From: Phoronis australis
Lineage: Eukaryota > Phoronida > Phoronidae
Assembly: GCA_002633005.1 (NCBI GenBank)
Contig: NMRA01000190.1
Span: 483,926 to 547,925, forward strand
Direction: 5' to 3'
DNA: 64,000 nucleotides
The notes beneath the pieces were generated by a model. That model had not been told where the DNA came from. It was given only the letters and a program-made list of their open reading frames with translations, and did not search any database. Both the position numbers and the translations under genes were made by a program. Each line of letters opens with the position of its first letter. The first letter of the stretch is position 1. Shown piece after piece: positions 13,410-25,138 of the stretch.

Positions 13410-14263
13410 CATAGGCGGATTGAGTGGGGGGCCAGGGGACCCCCCTTGGCTGCCGCAAAAAAATAAAACAGCGTAGGGAAATGTTGAGTTTATTAATAAA
13501 CCCCGGTAATTAAAATTATACGGATGAAAAAAGATTTAAATGTGTGCAGTTCAAGTGTTGGGGGGGGGGCTCAAATCCAATTTCAAGTGTCAAATTCGGA
13601 ACACGGCGCATTCGTAACGGAACTATGGTTAAGTACATAGGCTCTCCCGCGATATCCCAGGCGACCGGCAGAGGCGCTGCGCACTACGACTCCGTTTCTG
13701 TCGTCTGCTCCACTGTACAATGAAGAAAATTTACTTCCTTTTTTAAAGAAAATGGAACCTGTGTGACGATGAAAAAACAGAAGCTGTTGGTAAGATGTGA
13801 ATTTTAATCGAAGTCTTAGTGAATCACTCAGAAACTCGCAATACTCTCTTTGTCAAACCTTATCTTAAGACGATTTCCAAAGCAATGCCGTCATTATTGC
13901 CAACACGAAAAACGGATTTGGTCTTTTGGGCATCTGAAGACTATTTTAAATACGACAAATTTGTTAAGAATTGATGGCGTAAAATATGAAACGTGTAATA
14001 ATCATTACAAAAAGAAGTAGGTTTCGCGCGCAAACGTTGTGGACCATAAACATGTAGGTCTCTTAGTATGTGAGATGTAGTTAAATCGTGGTGGTGTAGT
14101 GGTAACGCGCGCGCGCGCTCTATCCGCCAGGTCGTGAGTTCGAGTCTTTGGTACTTGCAGATTTTCCTGTTTGACACGTTCTCCGTGTACTGCCAAATGG
14201 AATCTGGGAAAATTTTAGGGGGGGGGGGCATGGTCCTTTTGGCCCCCCTTAAATCCACCACTG
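13410..14263. mobile_element. TIR element carrying G-runs and a tRNA-like segment
   Basis: The left end, CATAGGCGGATTGAGTGGGG, and the right end read in reverse complement, CAGTGGTGGATTTAAGGGGG, are related terminal inverted repeats, each running into GGGGCC. No transposase frame is visible. Internally, at 14086-14160, there is a tRNA-promoter-like segment. No target-site duplication is evident, so the boundaries are approximate. Confidence 0.45.
14086..14160 (+). repeat. tRNA-derived (SINE-like) sequence
   Basis: An A-box-like GTGGTGTAGTGGTAAC lies near 14091-14106 and a B-box-like GAGTTCGAGTC at 14136-14146, separated by a (GC)n tract and a short arm. The acceptor ends do not pair, so this is a tRNA relic or SINE head rather than a working tRNA gene. 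Confidence 0.45.
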
Positions 14264-15549
14264 GAATGGGCAGCACTTTTCAATGTGAATGCACATAGGA
14301 CTTCTGTAGCCCAAGTACATCTTTCTTGGAAGCCCTTTGAAACGTGTTTGAGTAAAGACATTTTTTGTTAATTGCAAGTTTTTGTAAAACTAAGCAATGC
14401 AAAAAGTCGCATAGTTGTCTTACTGTTTTATGTTCTTGGAAACCATTTAGAACTTATTCAAGTGAATGGAAACCATTTAAAACTTTTTCAAGTGGAGTTG
14501 AAATTGATGGATTACAGGAGTTGTTTGTTGAATTACAAGGTTTTGTAAAAAATAAAAAATACGAACGTCGCATGTTTGTCTCATTACTGCTATGGTTTCT
14601 TGTTGTTTTAGGGTTGCAATTTGACATTGTGCTGTCGGATTGTGCTAACTGCATTCAAGTTGGTTTTGTTTAGGTCACAAATGAATAACATATAATGCTT
14701 ACAGTATTGCATTTTACAACAAATTAACTCTAAAATTTCTATTTCATTATTATATGGTTTGTACTAAGACTGAAATGGTACAATGGTAGATAAACAGGAT
14801 TGAAAACGAGTCTGATATTTTTTAAAAGGTGTGCAGTTCGCTCAAGAATGCTACTCTCAAAGAACCAACCGTGATGTGTGTGGCCTAGTGAACTAGTTCT
14901 TTCTTCGGGATGTTAATTTTTGTCTTTTGAAATACTGATTTCTTATTTTCTTCTTATCCTGAATGGGAGCTCCCAGTTGTGTGACCATCAAGGGTTGACC
15001 TCTGGCATTGGTGGTCACATGGGACTGGTTATTGGTAGGAATTTCAAAATCACAATGTTTCTAAAATTTCTATAAACCAGGGATCCATTCAAGATGTGAA
15101 CTTTGGATTTATACAGTTTTGTCGATAAGGTCCTACTGTACATAAACAAAGGTTCCACCACAAAACATAAATCAAAGCAGTGGTCTTAAAAAGGTGGTGC
15201 TGTTATGTATTTACGTAAAAAATTTCTATGTCTTTTCACCGATTCTCTCATCCAGCCTACAAGGAACATCTCTGGGTCAAGAACTTTAAAAAAAAAATTG
15301 GATCGAAATTTGAAGTTTCAGGTTGAAGTCAGGAACTTTGTACTAAAAAAGCTAAAATCATTGCTAGGGGTGCTGTTTTCAAATTTTCATCTGATTCTCG
15401 GTTGAAATTTTTCCTTTTAAATTTTTTATGAACAGCCAGATTAGGTACAAATATTTGCAATGAAACTCAAATTTCACTTCTATCATCTTCAGATTCATTG
15501 GATAGCTCCGTTATTTCTATCAAGCTAATAATTCTAGCGAATCAGGTCA

Positions 15550-15830
15550 TGGGAACACGTAAACATGAGTCTCATTTCTGTCTCACAAACATTGGCTGCA
15601 GACAAAAGTGTTAGGGTAGGCCGTTTTAAGCTGTGCTATAGGCGCACTTGCAGTGGCAGGACAACTAATGAAGGAGGAAAAGAACCTGTCACTGAGGAAG
15701 GTGTGTTGTAGAGTGAATAAGGTGAATATACGTCTGGATAAACCACAGACAATAATCGAAAAAATTGTCTGGTTTATCCAATCATTGAATAATTCACCTT
15801 CATAAGTTGGAAGATTTTTTTTAAATTGTC
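15550..15830. repeat. Interspersed repeat with foldback (copy A)
   Basis: The arms at about 15721-15753 and 15764-15798 are complementary: TGGATAAACCACAGACAAT pairs with ATTGTCTGGTTTATCCA (one bulged base), and the outer GGTGAAT pairs with ATTCACC. The surrounding 280 bp resembles the units at 43840-44060 and 44995-45215, including the shared AATTCACCTTCATAA, so this is a dispersed family. Confidence 0.6.
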
Positions 15831-16754
15831 ACCTGTTATGATGATGCACACTAACAATTGGCACAAACGCCTGTACAAATTTTTATTCTATTCAACAAAG
15901 TTATGCTTAGTAAAATATGTCTTTTTCACTTTTTAGGAAGAAAATCATATCCATAATTGCGTGCGATAGTTTTGGATGTGATTGACATCGTGGTATAGCA
16001 GTGTTCTGTTATTTATTACATGTGCGTTGTTTGGGTGAAACATTAGTCTGGCTTCGATTGATTCATTGCAAACTAGAAGCAAATTGTACTGTTTGGGGAT
16101 AACTGAAAATTTTCAACAACCTGTCCAAAACATGATATTCAATTTAAAATCTTGAAGGTTTTTAAAATTTCAAACTGTAATCCGTTTGCAGTTTTCCAAG
16201 TCAAAAATTGCTTTGAAGCTGGGTTTACTGAGTTTGATTTCAGGTTAAATTGCATTGATTGACATGATCCACGTCGAAATTGCAAAACCCAGGTCTAATT
16301 TCTCAACTCAGCAGTTATGCCAAACCATGTTGTCTTTGAAAAATGGACACATGATTGTGTTCATAGTTGATTTTGTGCAAAATATTTGAACACTTAGCAA
16401 CACTATTTGTCTTTGGTGCCTGCTTAGTACAATTCTGGAACTGCGGTTCATGTATTATGCTAGACACTGTATTTGATTGATGGCAGAAATTTCACAAAAA
16501 AGTTTTCAGTTGAGTAATTTTTTAAGATGTCACCAATTTTTGTTTGAACAATATTGCATTTTTTTTTTGCTGTGATGCACCTTGTAGTGAAAAAATGAAT
16601 AAAAAATTTACTTGTCGACCATGTTGCCTCCTAATTTGTTGAGACATTACCATTTAAAGTTGGTGATATTTAGCAAACGCAAAGAATATGAAGTAGTTGG
16701 TTATTCAGGTTATGGCAGTTCTTGTCGACAAGTGTGTTTATTTAGGCAAATATC

Positions 16755-17070
16755 AACTCGATTTTAACTCGGTGAAAGTACTTATTTTTGAACAATAACT
16801 TGACCATCTCATTTGATATAAATGAAATCTATTGTAGTTTTCTAAATTGTCGTTTAATTTTTGTTGTATGGAACTTTCGACTGATACATGCTAAAATCCT
16901 AGACCCTCAAACAAAAGTGAAACATTTTAAAACAATTCCTGACAGTCTGTTGAATAACAATGCACAAAGCATAATATTTGAAAGTTTCTATGAATTTCAT
17001 CAGCCATTGCTGAGGTATGAAGTTAGCCAAGTTAGGAGATTTTTCGAGGCTCCTACTTAACCCTACCTGC
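16755..17070. repeat. Dispersed repeat fragment (TGATATAAATG family)
   Basis: Contains CATTTGATATAAATG and a downstream TTTGAAAGTTTCTATGAATT block. Similar blocks recur near 26461-26700, around the transposon at 26761-27600, and near 47130-47330. The copies are diverged, and I judged similarity by eye. Confidence 0.4.
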
Positions 17071-18091
17071 CTGGTTTGTTACGTAGACAAAAATATTTTT
17101 CTTGTTACGTGGAGTACATACTTACAGGTTAGGTCACTTATTATTCTGCAGAACAGTGGGAAAATATGCCATTAATTTATGAAAATCTCACCAGAGGTCC
17201 TTAGCTGCTTGATGATTTTACTACTGTTGAACCATTGTCCTATTATTCTACTGGCAAATGAATTGATGTTGGATCAACTGAATACAGATGGTTAGGTTTT
17301 GTAACATTGTATTTAGTTGAAATATGTCACTATTTTTATATCAAATTAATATTAATACTGATTTGTTATCTGAAGTAATGTTAGACCAGGTGATAATACA
17401 ATTTTACACATTGCTAATGCAAAAGTGCTGTTGACTTGTTTAGTTCTCCATTTTTAAGTTTTCTTGAAAATAAGATGTCATGGTTGACTAAACTACCACT
17501 GGGTCGAGAATTTCGACCTGGCTTTCGAGCAGTTTTGGGCGGGGAACTGAAAAATGTCAGAATTGTGATAATTATCCACAAATATTACAGCTGCATAAGG
17601 TTTCCATTGGTCTCATTGACGACAGACAACTGCATGCACAGTAAATTGTAGAATCTCGCTATTCCATTGTGTGTCCATTTGTCATTGCTGTAATACAAAG
17701 GAAATGAGGGCTGACTTAATTTTGTCACATTGTACCAAATTTTTAAGGGACAATAATGCAGTCTTTTTCAAGGAAAGTTAGAGTTAATTGTAAGATAATT
17801 ATTCTACGTTCACTATACAGTTCTTGTAAACATCAAAGAAAATAATGCAGAAACTTTCCAGGGCTGTGATTCCATCAATTAAACAGAGAAAATATTGTGA
17901 TTTCAATGATAGTGGGGCGTAGTTATATATGTTGGTCAATTTTTTGGCAATTCTTTTCTTAAATTGTCGTATAAAACAATACGATAGCAATACAGCTGGT
18001 CATACACACTTACTCTTGACATCACACTTTAAGTTTGAAAAATTATTGGTATTGTATTGATGAAAATCAACTGAAAATATTGGAAACATAC

Positions 18092-18170
18092 TCCTAAAGC
18101 CTTCAGGAGCATCTCGATCCGTTCTTGAGTAATGGTGGAATGATTTGAATGGTGGGACAGGTGGAGCTTC
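18092..18170 (-). CDS. Possible minus-strand exon (unknown gene)
   Basis: On the minus strand an acceptor-like CAGCAG precedes 79 bp ending at donor GTATGT. Read in the phase left by the exon at 22043-22401 it is open for 26 codons (including QERIEMLLKALG). A second frame is also open through the same stretch, and the polypyrimidine tract is poor, so this is only a candidate. No family recognised. Confidence 0.25.
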
Positions 18171-21100
18171 CTGCTGTTGCTCTCACAGAATTTGATCGAT
18201 AGTAGTGTTCCAAGCAGTAGATTTACTGGTCAAGATTTCAGAGCAAACAAAATATGCCAAAACTACCTAAAATTATGTCAACATTCTCCTGCCAGGGCTC
18301 ACGATTTGACAAGACACATGAAGCAGGGTGCTAAACTTTGGTCAAAGCCAAATCACAAATGTTATTTTCCTATGGTAAATGTTCCTTCTGACCAATATTC
18401 CTTCATTTGTCATTGAACTACAGTGAATGATGCTATATTGAGCTGAAATTTCCATCATGAAACTAGGATACATTTTATCTATGCAGACTGGTGAGCGGAA
18501 CAATCCATTTTACATGTTGAAGCTGGCTGATGGCTAATTTCGTGGTGGGCTCAGCTATTTATGCTCATTTGACATGGACGCCAGTTTTCATTAAAAACAA
18601 CCCAACTGCTATGAGAAGTCATTTAGTAGCTCTGTAAATAGTCTACTTACATAATTCTTGCCCAGTTCACCTGCTTTTCATTAAAGGCTGCAGTTTTTGC
18701 TCCAAGTCTATTTATAAATTGAGTACTTTCAGGTTGTGTACCTGTATTCCGACTGTTACTTGTTCAAAGCCTGGTCCATTCCAGTAAACTGTTGATTTGT
18801 TATTGCAAGAGATTGAAATAATAATAACAATATATAAATAGTTATGGTAAAAGTTATCTGTGCAAGGTGATTTCTTGAAGATGCGATCATACTTGCTATG
18901 TTATTTACGCATCCTCTGTTGTCGTTTGTTCTTGTAACAGTCTGGTTTGTTTTTAACTTATCCCCTCGTTTTCTGCAGTTGTGTGATATTGGAGAAATCT
19001 CTGTCATTACCATAATAATCATCAGAATTAGCAAAAATTCTCCTGGGACAACAGAACTTTGTAATTGGCTGTTAGCTTGTATGATTTCTTAGCACAGTGA
19101 TATTGCCTGGTGGGATTAAAATACTGAGTTGACATACAGCAGGAATGTCGGGAAAGTTACTGCTGTGTGCAGTAAAGTGACTGAAAATGGTCTTATTGTG
19201 CCGCAAAGTTATAACTTAGCGCACAATGTGGCCAACTGATGCATTTTATTTTGAAATTTTCAACAAAAATAAAGAAGTAAGGAAAGTTTTGTCTGTATAC
19301 CATAATTACCTTAGTTTGTAGATGTGCTATGACAGTTCAAACTTTGCAGTTTGAATTATTTGCAGCGAGGTCATCATCCTTTGAAAAACACCAAAATGAC
19401 AAAGAAAATTGCCAAACATTTTTTTGCGAAGAACCATCGTTATTTTCATAAATGCAGTCAATGATGACCAGGTTAATTGTAGAAACGGTTTCTGTTACAA
19501 TATAAAATGTTTTTCTGTGGCTGCTGTTCTTTTTCAGTGATTTTGCCTATAGTTTCAAGTCAACCCATAGGTATTTTGACTTCGAAGTCCCTTCACAAAC
19601 AAAAACAGGACGAGATCTTAGTAATTTAGTGAGTGATGTCTGTCAAAGATATTTCATTCCCAAACCTATCGTCAGCTTTACATATACGTTCCCAAATACA
19701 CTGATTGAGGATTTAGTTACAATACTTGCCTGTTCTTGACAGTTTTGACATCGTGGGAGATCTACATTTCAATGGCATCGTCAGACCACGGAACGATACG
19801 CTATCCAACTGCCTAACGAGAGTTGAGGTTTATGTTTTCTAGCTTTTTTTAAGAAGTTTCTCTTGAGTGCTCGCCTATCTAATTGCTATTAATGCAGGTT
19901 GTTCTTTAACTGACTTCAACTCAAACAAGACTAATTCGAGATCCAAGTTTGATATGTAACACAGGTATATACCCGGGCTAGGCTATTTATTGTAACCAAA
20001 ATCTTTCACTGACCTTTGTTAAGTATTTTTTCACCTGAAATCTTGATTACTCTACCTGGTAAGTGCCTGCCTTAAGATAATTGGCTACCATAGTTACCAA
20101 GGATCAGATTTCTTTAATAACTTTTTTAAGTATTAATTTCCCATAAAACTATAGTTTTAAAATGTTTGATGATCACAAAAATAAATCCCAGTTGTTCGTA
20201 TTCTTGTGTCTGTTTTTTTTTTCCTAAAAAATTATGTTTCACAGAGACTACCATTATTTCAACAAATATGAATTTTATTGTAACATTTTAATAATTACAC
20301 CCTATTTTCTAAGTTTTTTCAACATTAATTGGCTTTGGGAAATGTAGGTCATAAAACTTGTCAGAGAAAGGGTTAATCCTATATTTTATTCCTATATTTA
20401 ATACTTGTGTTACGTACCTGGTATCCATGACAGTTGTTTCGTTAACTGATTTTAGTGCTGGTTACGACACGGCCAGTTGGCACTAAATATTAACAGTACT
20501 ACACTACTGTGGGCAAGTGGAATTACTATGTTTGTCCCTGTTAACGCCCAGGTAGGGAGGGGTTCATCCACGATTTTAAAACTAGGGCTTCCAATATGAG
20601 TTTCTTAATTTCTCAGGGCTTCTATGACCAATATTCTCAACAATCTAATAAGCTCCGGGAGCTGCTGTTAGGAAATTAAAGAGATAACATAGATACTTAT
20701 GTGACATCCTAATGCTGAACAAGGTTTCCAAATGCTGAGCAAGACATCCAAAGGGATGTGCTAGATAAGATGTCTAAATTTTAGTCAAGGTTTTTATTTG
20801 GTGCCTGCTGAATGAAGGCCTGCACCCAGGCACTGGCAAATAAGAGAACTCAATTCCAGGTGGTGAGATGAGCGTTATTAAGGACACTTGTCCTTTCATG
20901 GAGGTCTTGATTGTATCAAATGGAGTTTTGCATTTCATGTCACACATGGAGTCTACTGTTTTCAAGGCTTGTGCATTAACAGTCGGGGTGGTCTTCAACT
21001 TCACAGCTCGTGAGTGTCAGCAAGAAGTTTTGAATCTAAATAAAGGTGTGATAATCTGTCTAATTAAAAGATTTCTGTGCTAAATTGTTTAATGCAGGTG

Positions 21101-22042
21101 GGGATGTTAATTGCGTGCGAATCTCACTCACCAACACCAACCGCTAAAGTGACTTAGCATATTGCGTTACTATTAGGGCAACTATATCACTGTTTATATG
21201 AGGGAGTCTCAAAGACAAAATATTGCATGACACAATTCATTGCTCTTAAGTTATTTCCTAACACTTAGCCATGGACACCCATTCTAGTTAATAGGCAACA
21301 TGCTCTGGTTAGAGGCTTATGCTCCATTTCTTCCCCGAGCTGGAATAGATCAGCTGGGCCACGACAAAAATAATTCATCATATTATACAGATTCTAGATA
21401 ACAAGCTGTCAGTTTTCCAGTTCACCTCATTCTGCCAAAACAGCCTACACCTAGGTGAGGGCTCAACAGGTTTTTGCAATTCTGAATTCCTTAACAGTTG
21501 TAAGTCACACCCCCTGTGTAGAAGCAAAAATATTTCTGGAGAAGAGACTTGAGATAACTTAAGGCTATTTTCACACTAAATAATAGCTACTGTTGGCTCC
21601 GGGTTTTTTATTATCTTCAGATTGGCTTTAAATTTGGTGATAAAATTATCATTTTAAGTGCGATTCTCAACCTCATTATTTGTCACAGAAGTACGGTAAA
21701 CATCTCTCTGTTTGGTACACAATATAGTGAAATATCATTTTGTCAAATCTCAACAAAAAATAACTTTTCAAGAAAATTTACTTTGCTATTAGCATGGTTT
21801 GTATGTTGTTGCTATTACCACACAACATTTGGTAAAATTTTGTTCATTTGCAATAATGTGGTAAGCCTCTGAAAAATAAAAATATCGTAATTTTAGCAAA
21901 TGAATTCTTTGTGTCCAAACTGAAGATCTGTTCCGATAGTTTAATCTGTGTCGGGTACCCTTGTATTATTACTTAACGAAAATTTTCCGTAGCAAACTAT
22001 GGTTGTACAGAAGACTGGTAATTGAAAACATTATGTTCTTAC

Positions 22043-22401
22043 CTGTCATGTGGTCCTGTTGTAGAGTAGGATGGTGTACTTGGCAAGTCATCATCCTCTG
22101 GAATAGCAATGTTAGGGTTGTTTAGGCTCCACTCCTTCAGCTCTATGTTGTTGCTGGACATTTTATCTATTTGTTCATCCTGCTGTATAGGCTGGTACAT
22201 ACTCCCCACAACTACGCTATCACTGGCTGACCGTTGACGCTGCTTGGCAGGTTTGATCCCTGCCCCAGACGCTTGGGGCCCTGCCCCCGTGCTATTTGCC
22301 CGGGGGCCACTGACTGAACCTCCGTGTCTCTGTCGCCGTAGTTTCTTTGCGATGAGTCTACGCTCATGAACCAGTGCTTCTCTTGTTTCCGCGTCACGAA
22401 A
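22043..22401 (-). CDS. Minus-strand exon of an unrecognised nested gene
   Basis: A 359-bp stretch on the minus strand is open for 119 codons plus two bases. It is flanked by a good acceptor (TTTTGTCTTACAG) and a consensus donor (ACAG then GTAAGA). It is GC-richer than its surroundings. The frame begins FRDAETREALVHERRLIAKK, a charged, probably helical segment. Gly/Ala/Ser-rich linker follows, then QRQRSASDS (a likely basophilic phosphorylation site), and an acidic C-terminal part with PEDDDLPSTPSYS. It looks like a cytoplasmic tail or disordered region. No family was recognised and neighbouring exons are uncertain. It lies antisense inside SNRNP70 intron 1. Confidence 0.55.
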
Positions 22402-22559
22402 CTGTAAGACAAAATTAAAACTTCCGTCACTTCAGAATCAGAACATGTCACTTTCGTGTGAAAGAAAGGCAAATTCCAAGTACAAGCTGTGTCTAAGTTG
22501 TTGGTGACTCGGAAAAACTCAGTCCGTGAACTAAGTTGAGTTTGCGTCAGTTAGGACTT

Positions 22560-23905
22560 ATACACAGAAATCTATAGAAACCAACCACAATTCTTGACAT
22601 CTATAAAAATCAGATGTGCGTCTGTGGACGTGGTAGATGGCTGCTGCAGACACCTGTATCCTAACAATAACCTGTGAGCCAGCTCACCAATCGCATGCTG
22701 TTGTTGGCCAACCTTGCCTGTTTGCTTCAATGGTTGTTGGAATTGCGAAAGATCCGTTGGCATTTGGCGTAAAGAAGTAAGTTTGGTCCACATTCTGTTG
22801 GTATTTCTGGAACCATGAATATTGACGTGCCAGCACTTTGCATGCTCCCATGACGATAGGATGATATATGGGTCTTACCGTACATCTGGCTGAGATCATT
22901 TTCCACGGTTATGCCCTCTTGTTGTTGGGTCAAAAACCTCTGCTGGACCGGAGAACTCATGCACAAATATTACTGCGTAATGTCCCTGTAATCTAGCCTC
23001 CTAAGGCAACGTTCAGCTCGCCCAATGCTTTTCCAACGGCGAGTTGAATCCCCTGGCTTAAGAGCTGCATCATACTCAAGGCACAGTGAAAGATGTATTG
23101 GCAAACATGGTGCTGGCTGTCTGGGTATTACCTGTGCCTAGTATGAGGTCATGTGTGCTGGAAATCTATCGTCAGCTGAGGTATCTGTGTGTATAGAAAT
23201 ACAGTCAGACCTGTCCGAGGAATTAAATAGATACACTGTTTCTGAGTCTGTTGGTAGGCTGCTCGGAGGGCTGTGTTGCTGTTACCATTTTGGATTATCG
23301 ATTTGACAAATCCATATGGCAATACACAGAGGAACTGGCTAACCTCCACAAACAAGTTCTGAGAAGTCTTTAAAAGGCATGCTCCACTGGTTCAACAAAC
23401 CTCTGGCTCAATTAATTGATGACTTATATTGCTTATTTTTCCACCAGGAGGGGTGGCTTTTCTCTGAACCTCTGAAACCATGCCAAACAGGACAAGTATA
23501 TTCCAATTTTTGCTTTGGTGTGTATGAAATGGACGACATTGAAACTTATTTGTTGTTGTAAGTTTCTAGATTTTAAGTGAAAAGAAGGTTTTAAGTATTT
23601 CAGATGTTATGTGGATTTTCCTTTTCATTTCTCAGTTTTAGGAACTTAAAACTGAAAGAAAGTTCACGCGATGTTTAATTACCGTGTAATGGTAATCTGA
23701 TTTACGTATTTGTACATCTATGCTGGCTTGATTTCCTCTAAGAATATGCCAGCATTGCTTTCAGTTGAGCAGAGGCTTTCATTGACCACTTACTCCAGTG
23801 GGAATCATGAAGGCAGCAAGCAGAGCAAGGCCAACAGCACAGTGTCTATATCCCATATCTCTCTTGTCATCACACGCCCACACTCCATCTGTATAAATAC
23901 ATGAC
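22560..23905 (-). other. Cluster of minus-strand exon-like open stretches
   Basis: Several pieces look coding on the minus strand. At about 23792-23895 there is an open stretch (including DMGYRHCAVGLALLAAF) ending at donor GTAAGT. At about 23285-23357 there is EVSQFLCVLPYGFVKSII ending at GTAACA. At about 22980-23125 there is EYDAALKPGDSTRRWKSIGR. At 22572-22793 there is QQHAIGELAHRLLLGYR. I could not chain them into one phase-consistent protein. They may be upstream exons of the same unknown gene as 22043-22401 or a decayed coding sequence. Confidence 0.3.
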
Positions 23906-24819
23906 CACCTTTGGCTCTCACTCCTCCATGTCTAGAGCTATCACACCCAGATAAAGTTTGCCAGCAGCTAAAATGATACACTTGTGACACTGTCCACGAC
24001 AGTTGTGTTCCCAACTCTGGAGAGGCTTGAATGGCAGAAGGCAGTTGGCCCCCGTTGTACAGTTCTGCTCTTAAGAACCAGAACGCTGTTTTGAATAATA
24101 TTGATGATATTAGAGAAAATCTGGTGCTGAAAAATCGCGTACATGGCTAATGCGCTGGTATTATACTAATTTTCACTAATGTTCTTGCGCACTGAAAGGG
24201 ATGAGACCATTTCATATGTGTGTTTAATGAGAAATTTATGGGATCAATGGAGCCGCAAAGGCCCCAACATCTGTATAGCCGCAGTGTTTTTTGTGACATC
24301 ATTGTTTTTAGATGTGGGAGTACAGCATCTGTTATTAGTTGTGAGACCCTCACTAACAGAAAAAGTGAAGAACACTGTCCTCCTATTTGTTTGTACTTAG
24401 GCACTGTGTGTAAAAATAGCAACGGATCGACTAATTGGATGTGACAGAACGCCACACACTATCCATACTGGAAAATGTGTTTGTTTCAATTGTCTTTGCA
24501 TTTTTGCTTAATGAAATTTCATATATGCAAACTTAGGGATTAGTTATAGTCATTAACAGTGCTTTCGTAAAAAGTATGTTAGTTTTTGTAGCGAGCTGTA
24601 TTTCTTCAAGGATTTCAGACTTAACATGCGATAAGAAGTTATGGATTATAACTAGTTAATCCTTTTAGTTCACTAAGCAAAACTAGTGAGTCATCAGTTA
24701 ATTGGGTTTATGAAGACATGATATGTGAGGAAATCAATAATTAAACCATCATTTGCAACATTCACAACATTGCAAAAGTTTTTACTTTGGAGCTATTAGA
24801 AACTATTTCAGTTCTGTAC

Positions 24820-25138
24820 CAGGGACTGTGTTCTAATCTTTGTACTCACAGTTGAACTCAAAATCATGTTCGACATTTTCTGTTCTATTTTGATGCGAAC
24901 TCAAATTTAAGTGGCTTTTTGTCTGTGCTCGTGTACATTGTGGTTCCTTTGTATGAATTTTTAGTGCAATTTTCCACTTGGTGACCTCTATATTTATTCT
25001 ACAAACTAGTAAAAACTCGAGATTTTGTACTTGTGAATTTAATAACAGACACTTGTCATGAGTTCACTCAAAGGTAACAAAAGTGCCAATAAAAATTTCA
25101 AGTTGATTTCCAAATAAAAGATAAGACCCCGGGCCCAG
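24820..25138. mobile_element. MITE-like element, copy 2 (degraded)
   Basis: The left end CTAATCTTTGTACTCA and the right end (reverse complement GGGGTCTTATCTTTTATTTG) match the termini of the element at 5606-5997. The interior shares short motifs such as TTCTATT and GAACTCAAA. There is no coding frame. Confidence 0.45.

Noticed and set aside
23149-23355. 68-codon minus-strand frame taken as a whole gene
   Set aside because: Only its first part, before a possible donor, looks coding. The remainder continues past stops in other frames, so it is described within the exon-like cluster instead.
24147-24455. Opposing plus- and minus-strand frames of 73-102 codons
   Set aside because: Mutually overlapping frames on both strands without homology or splice signals suggest chance.
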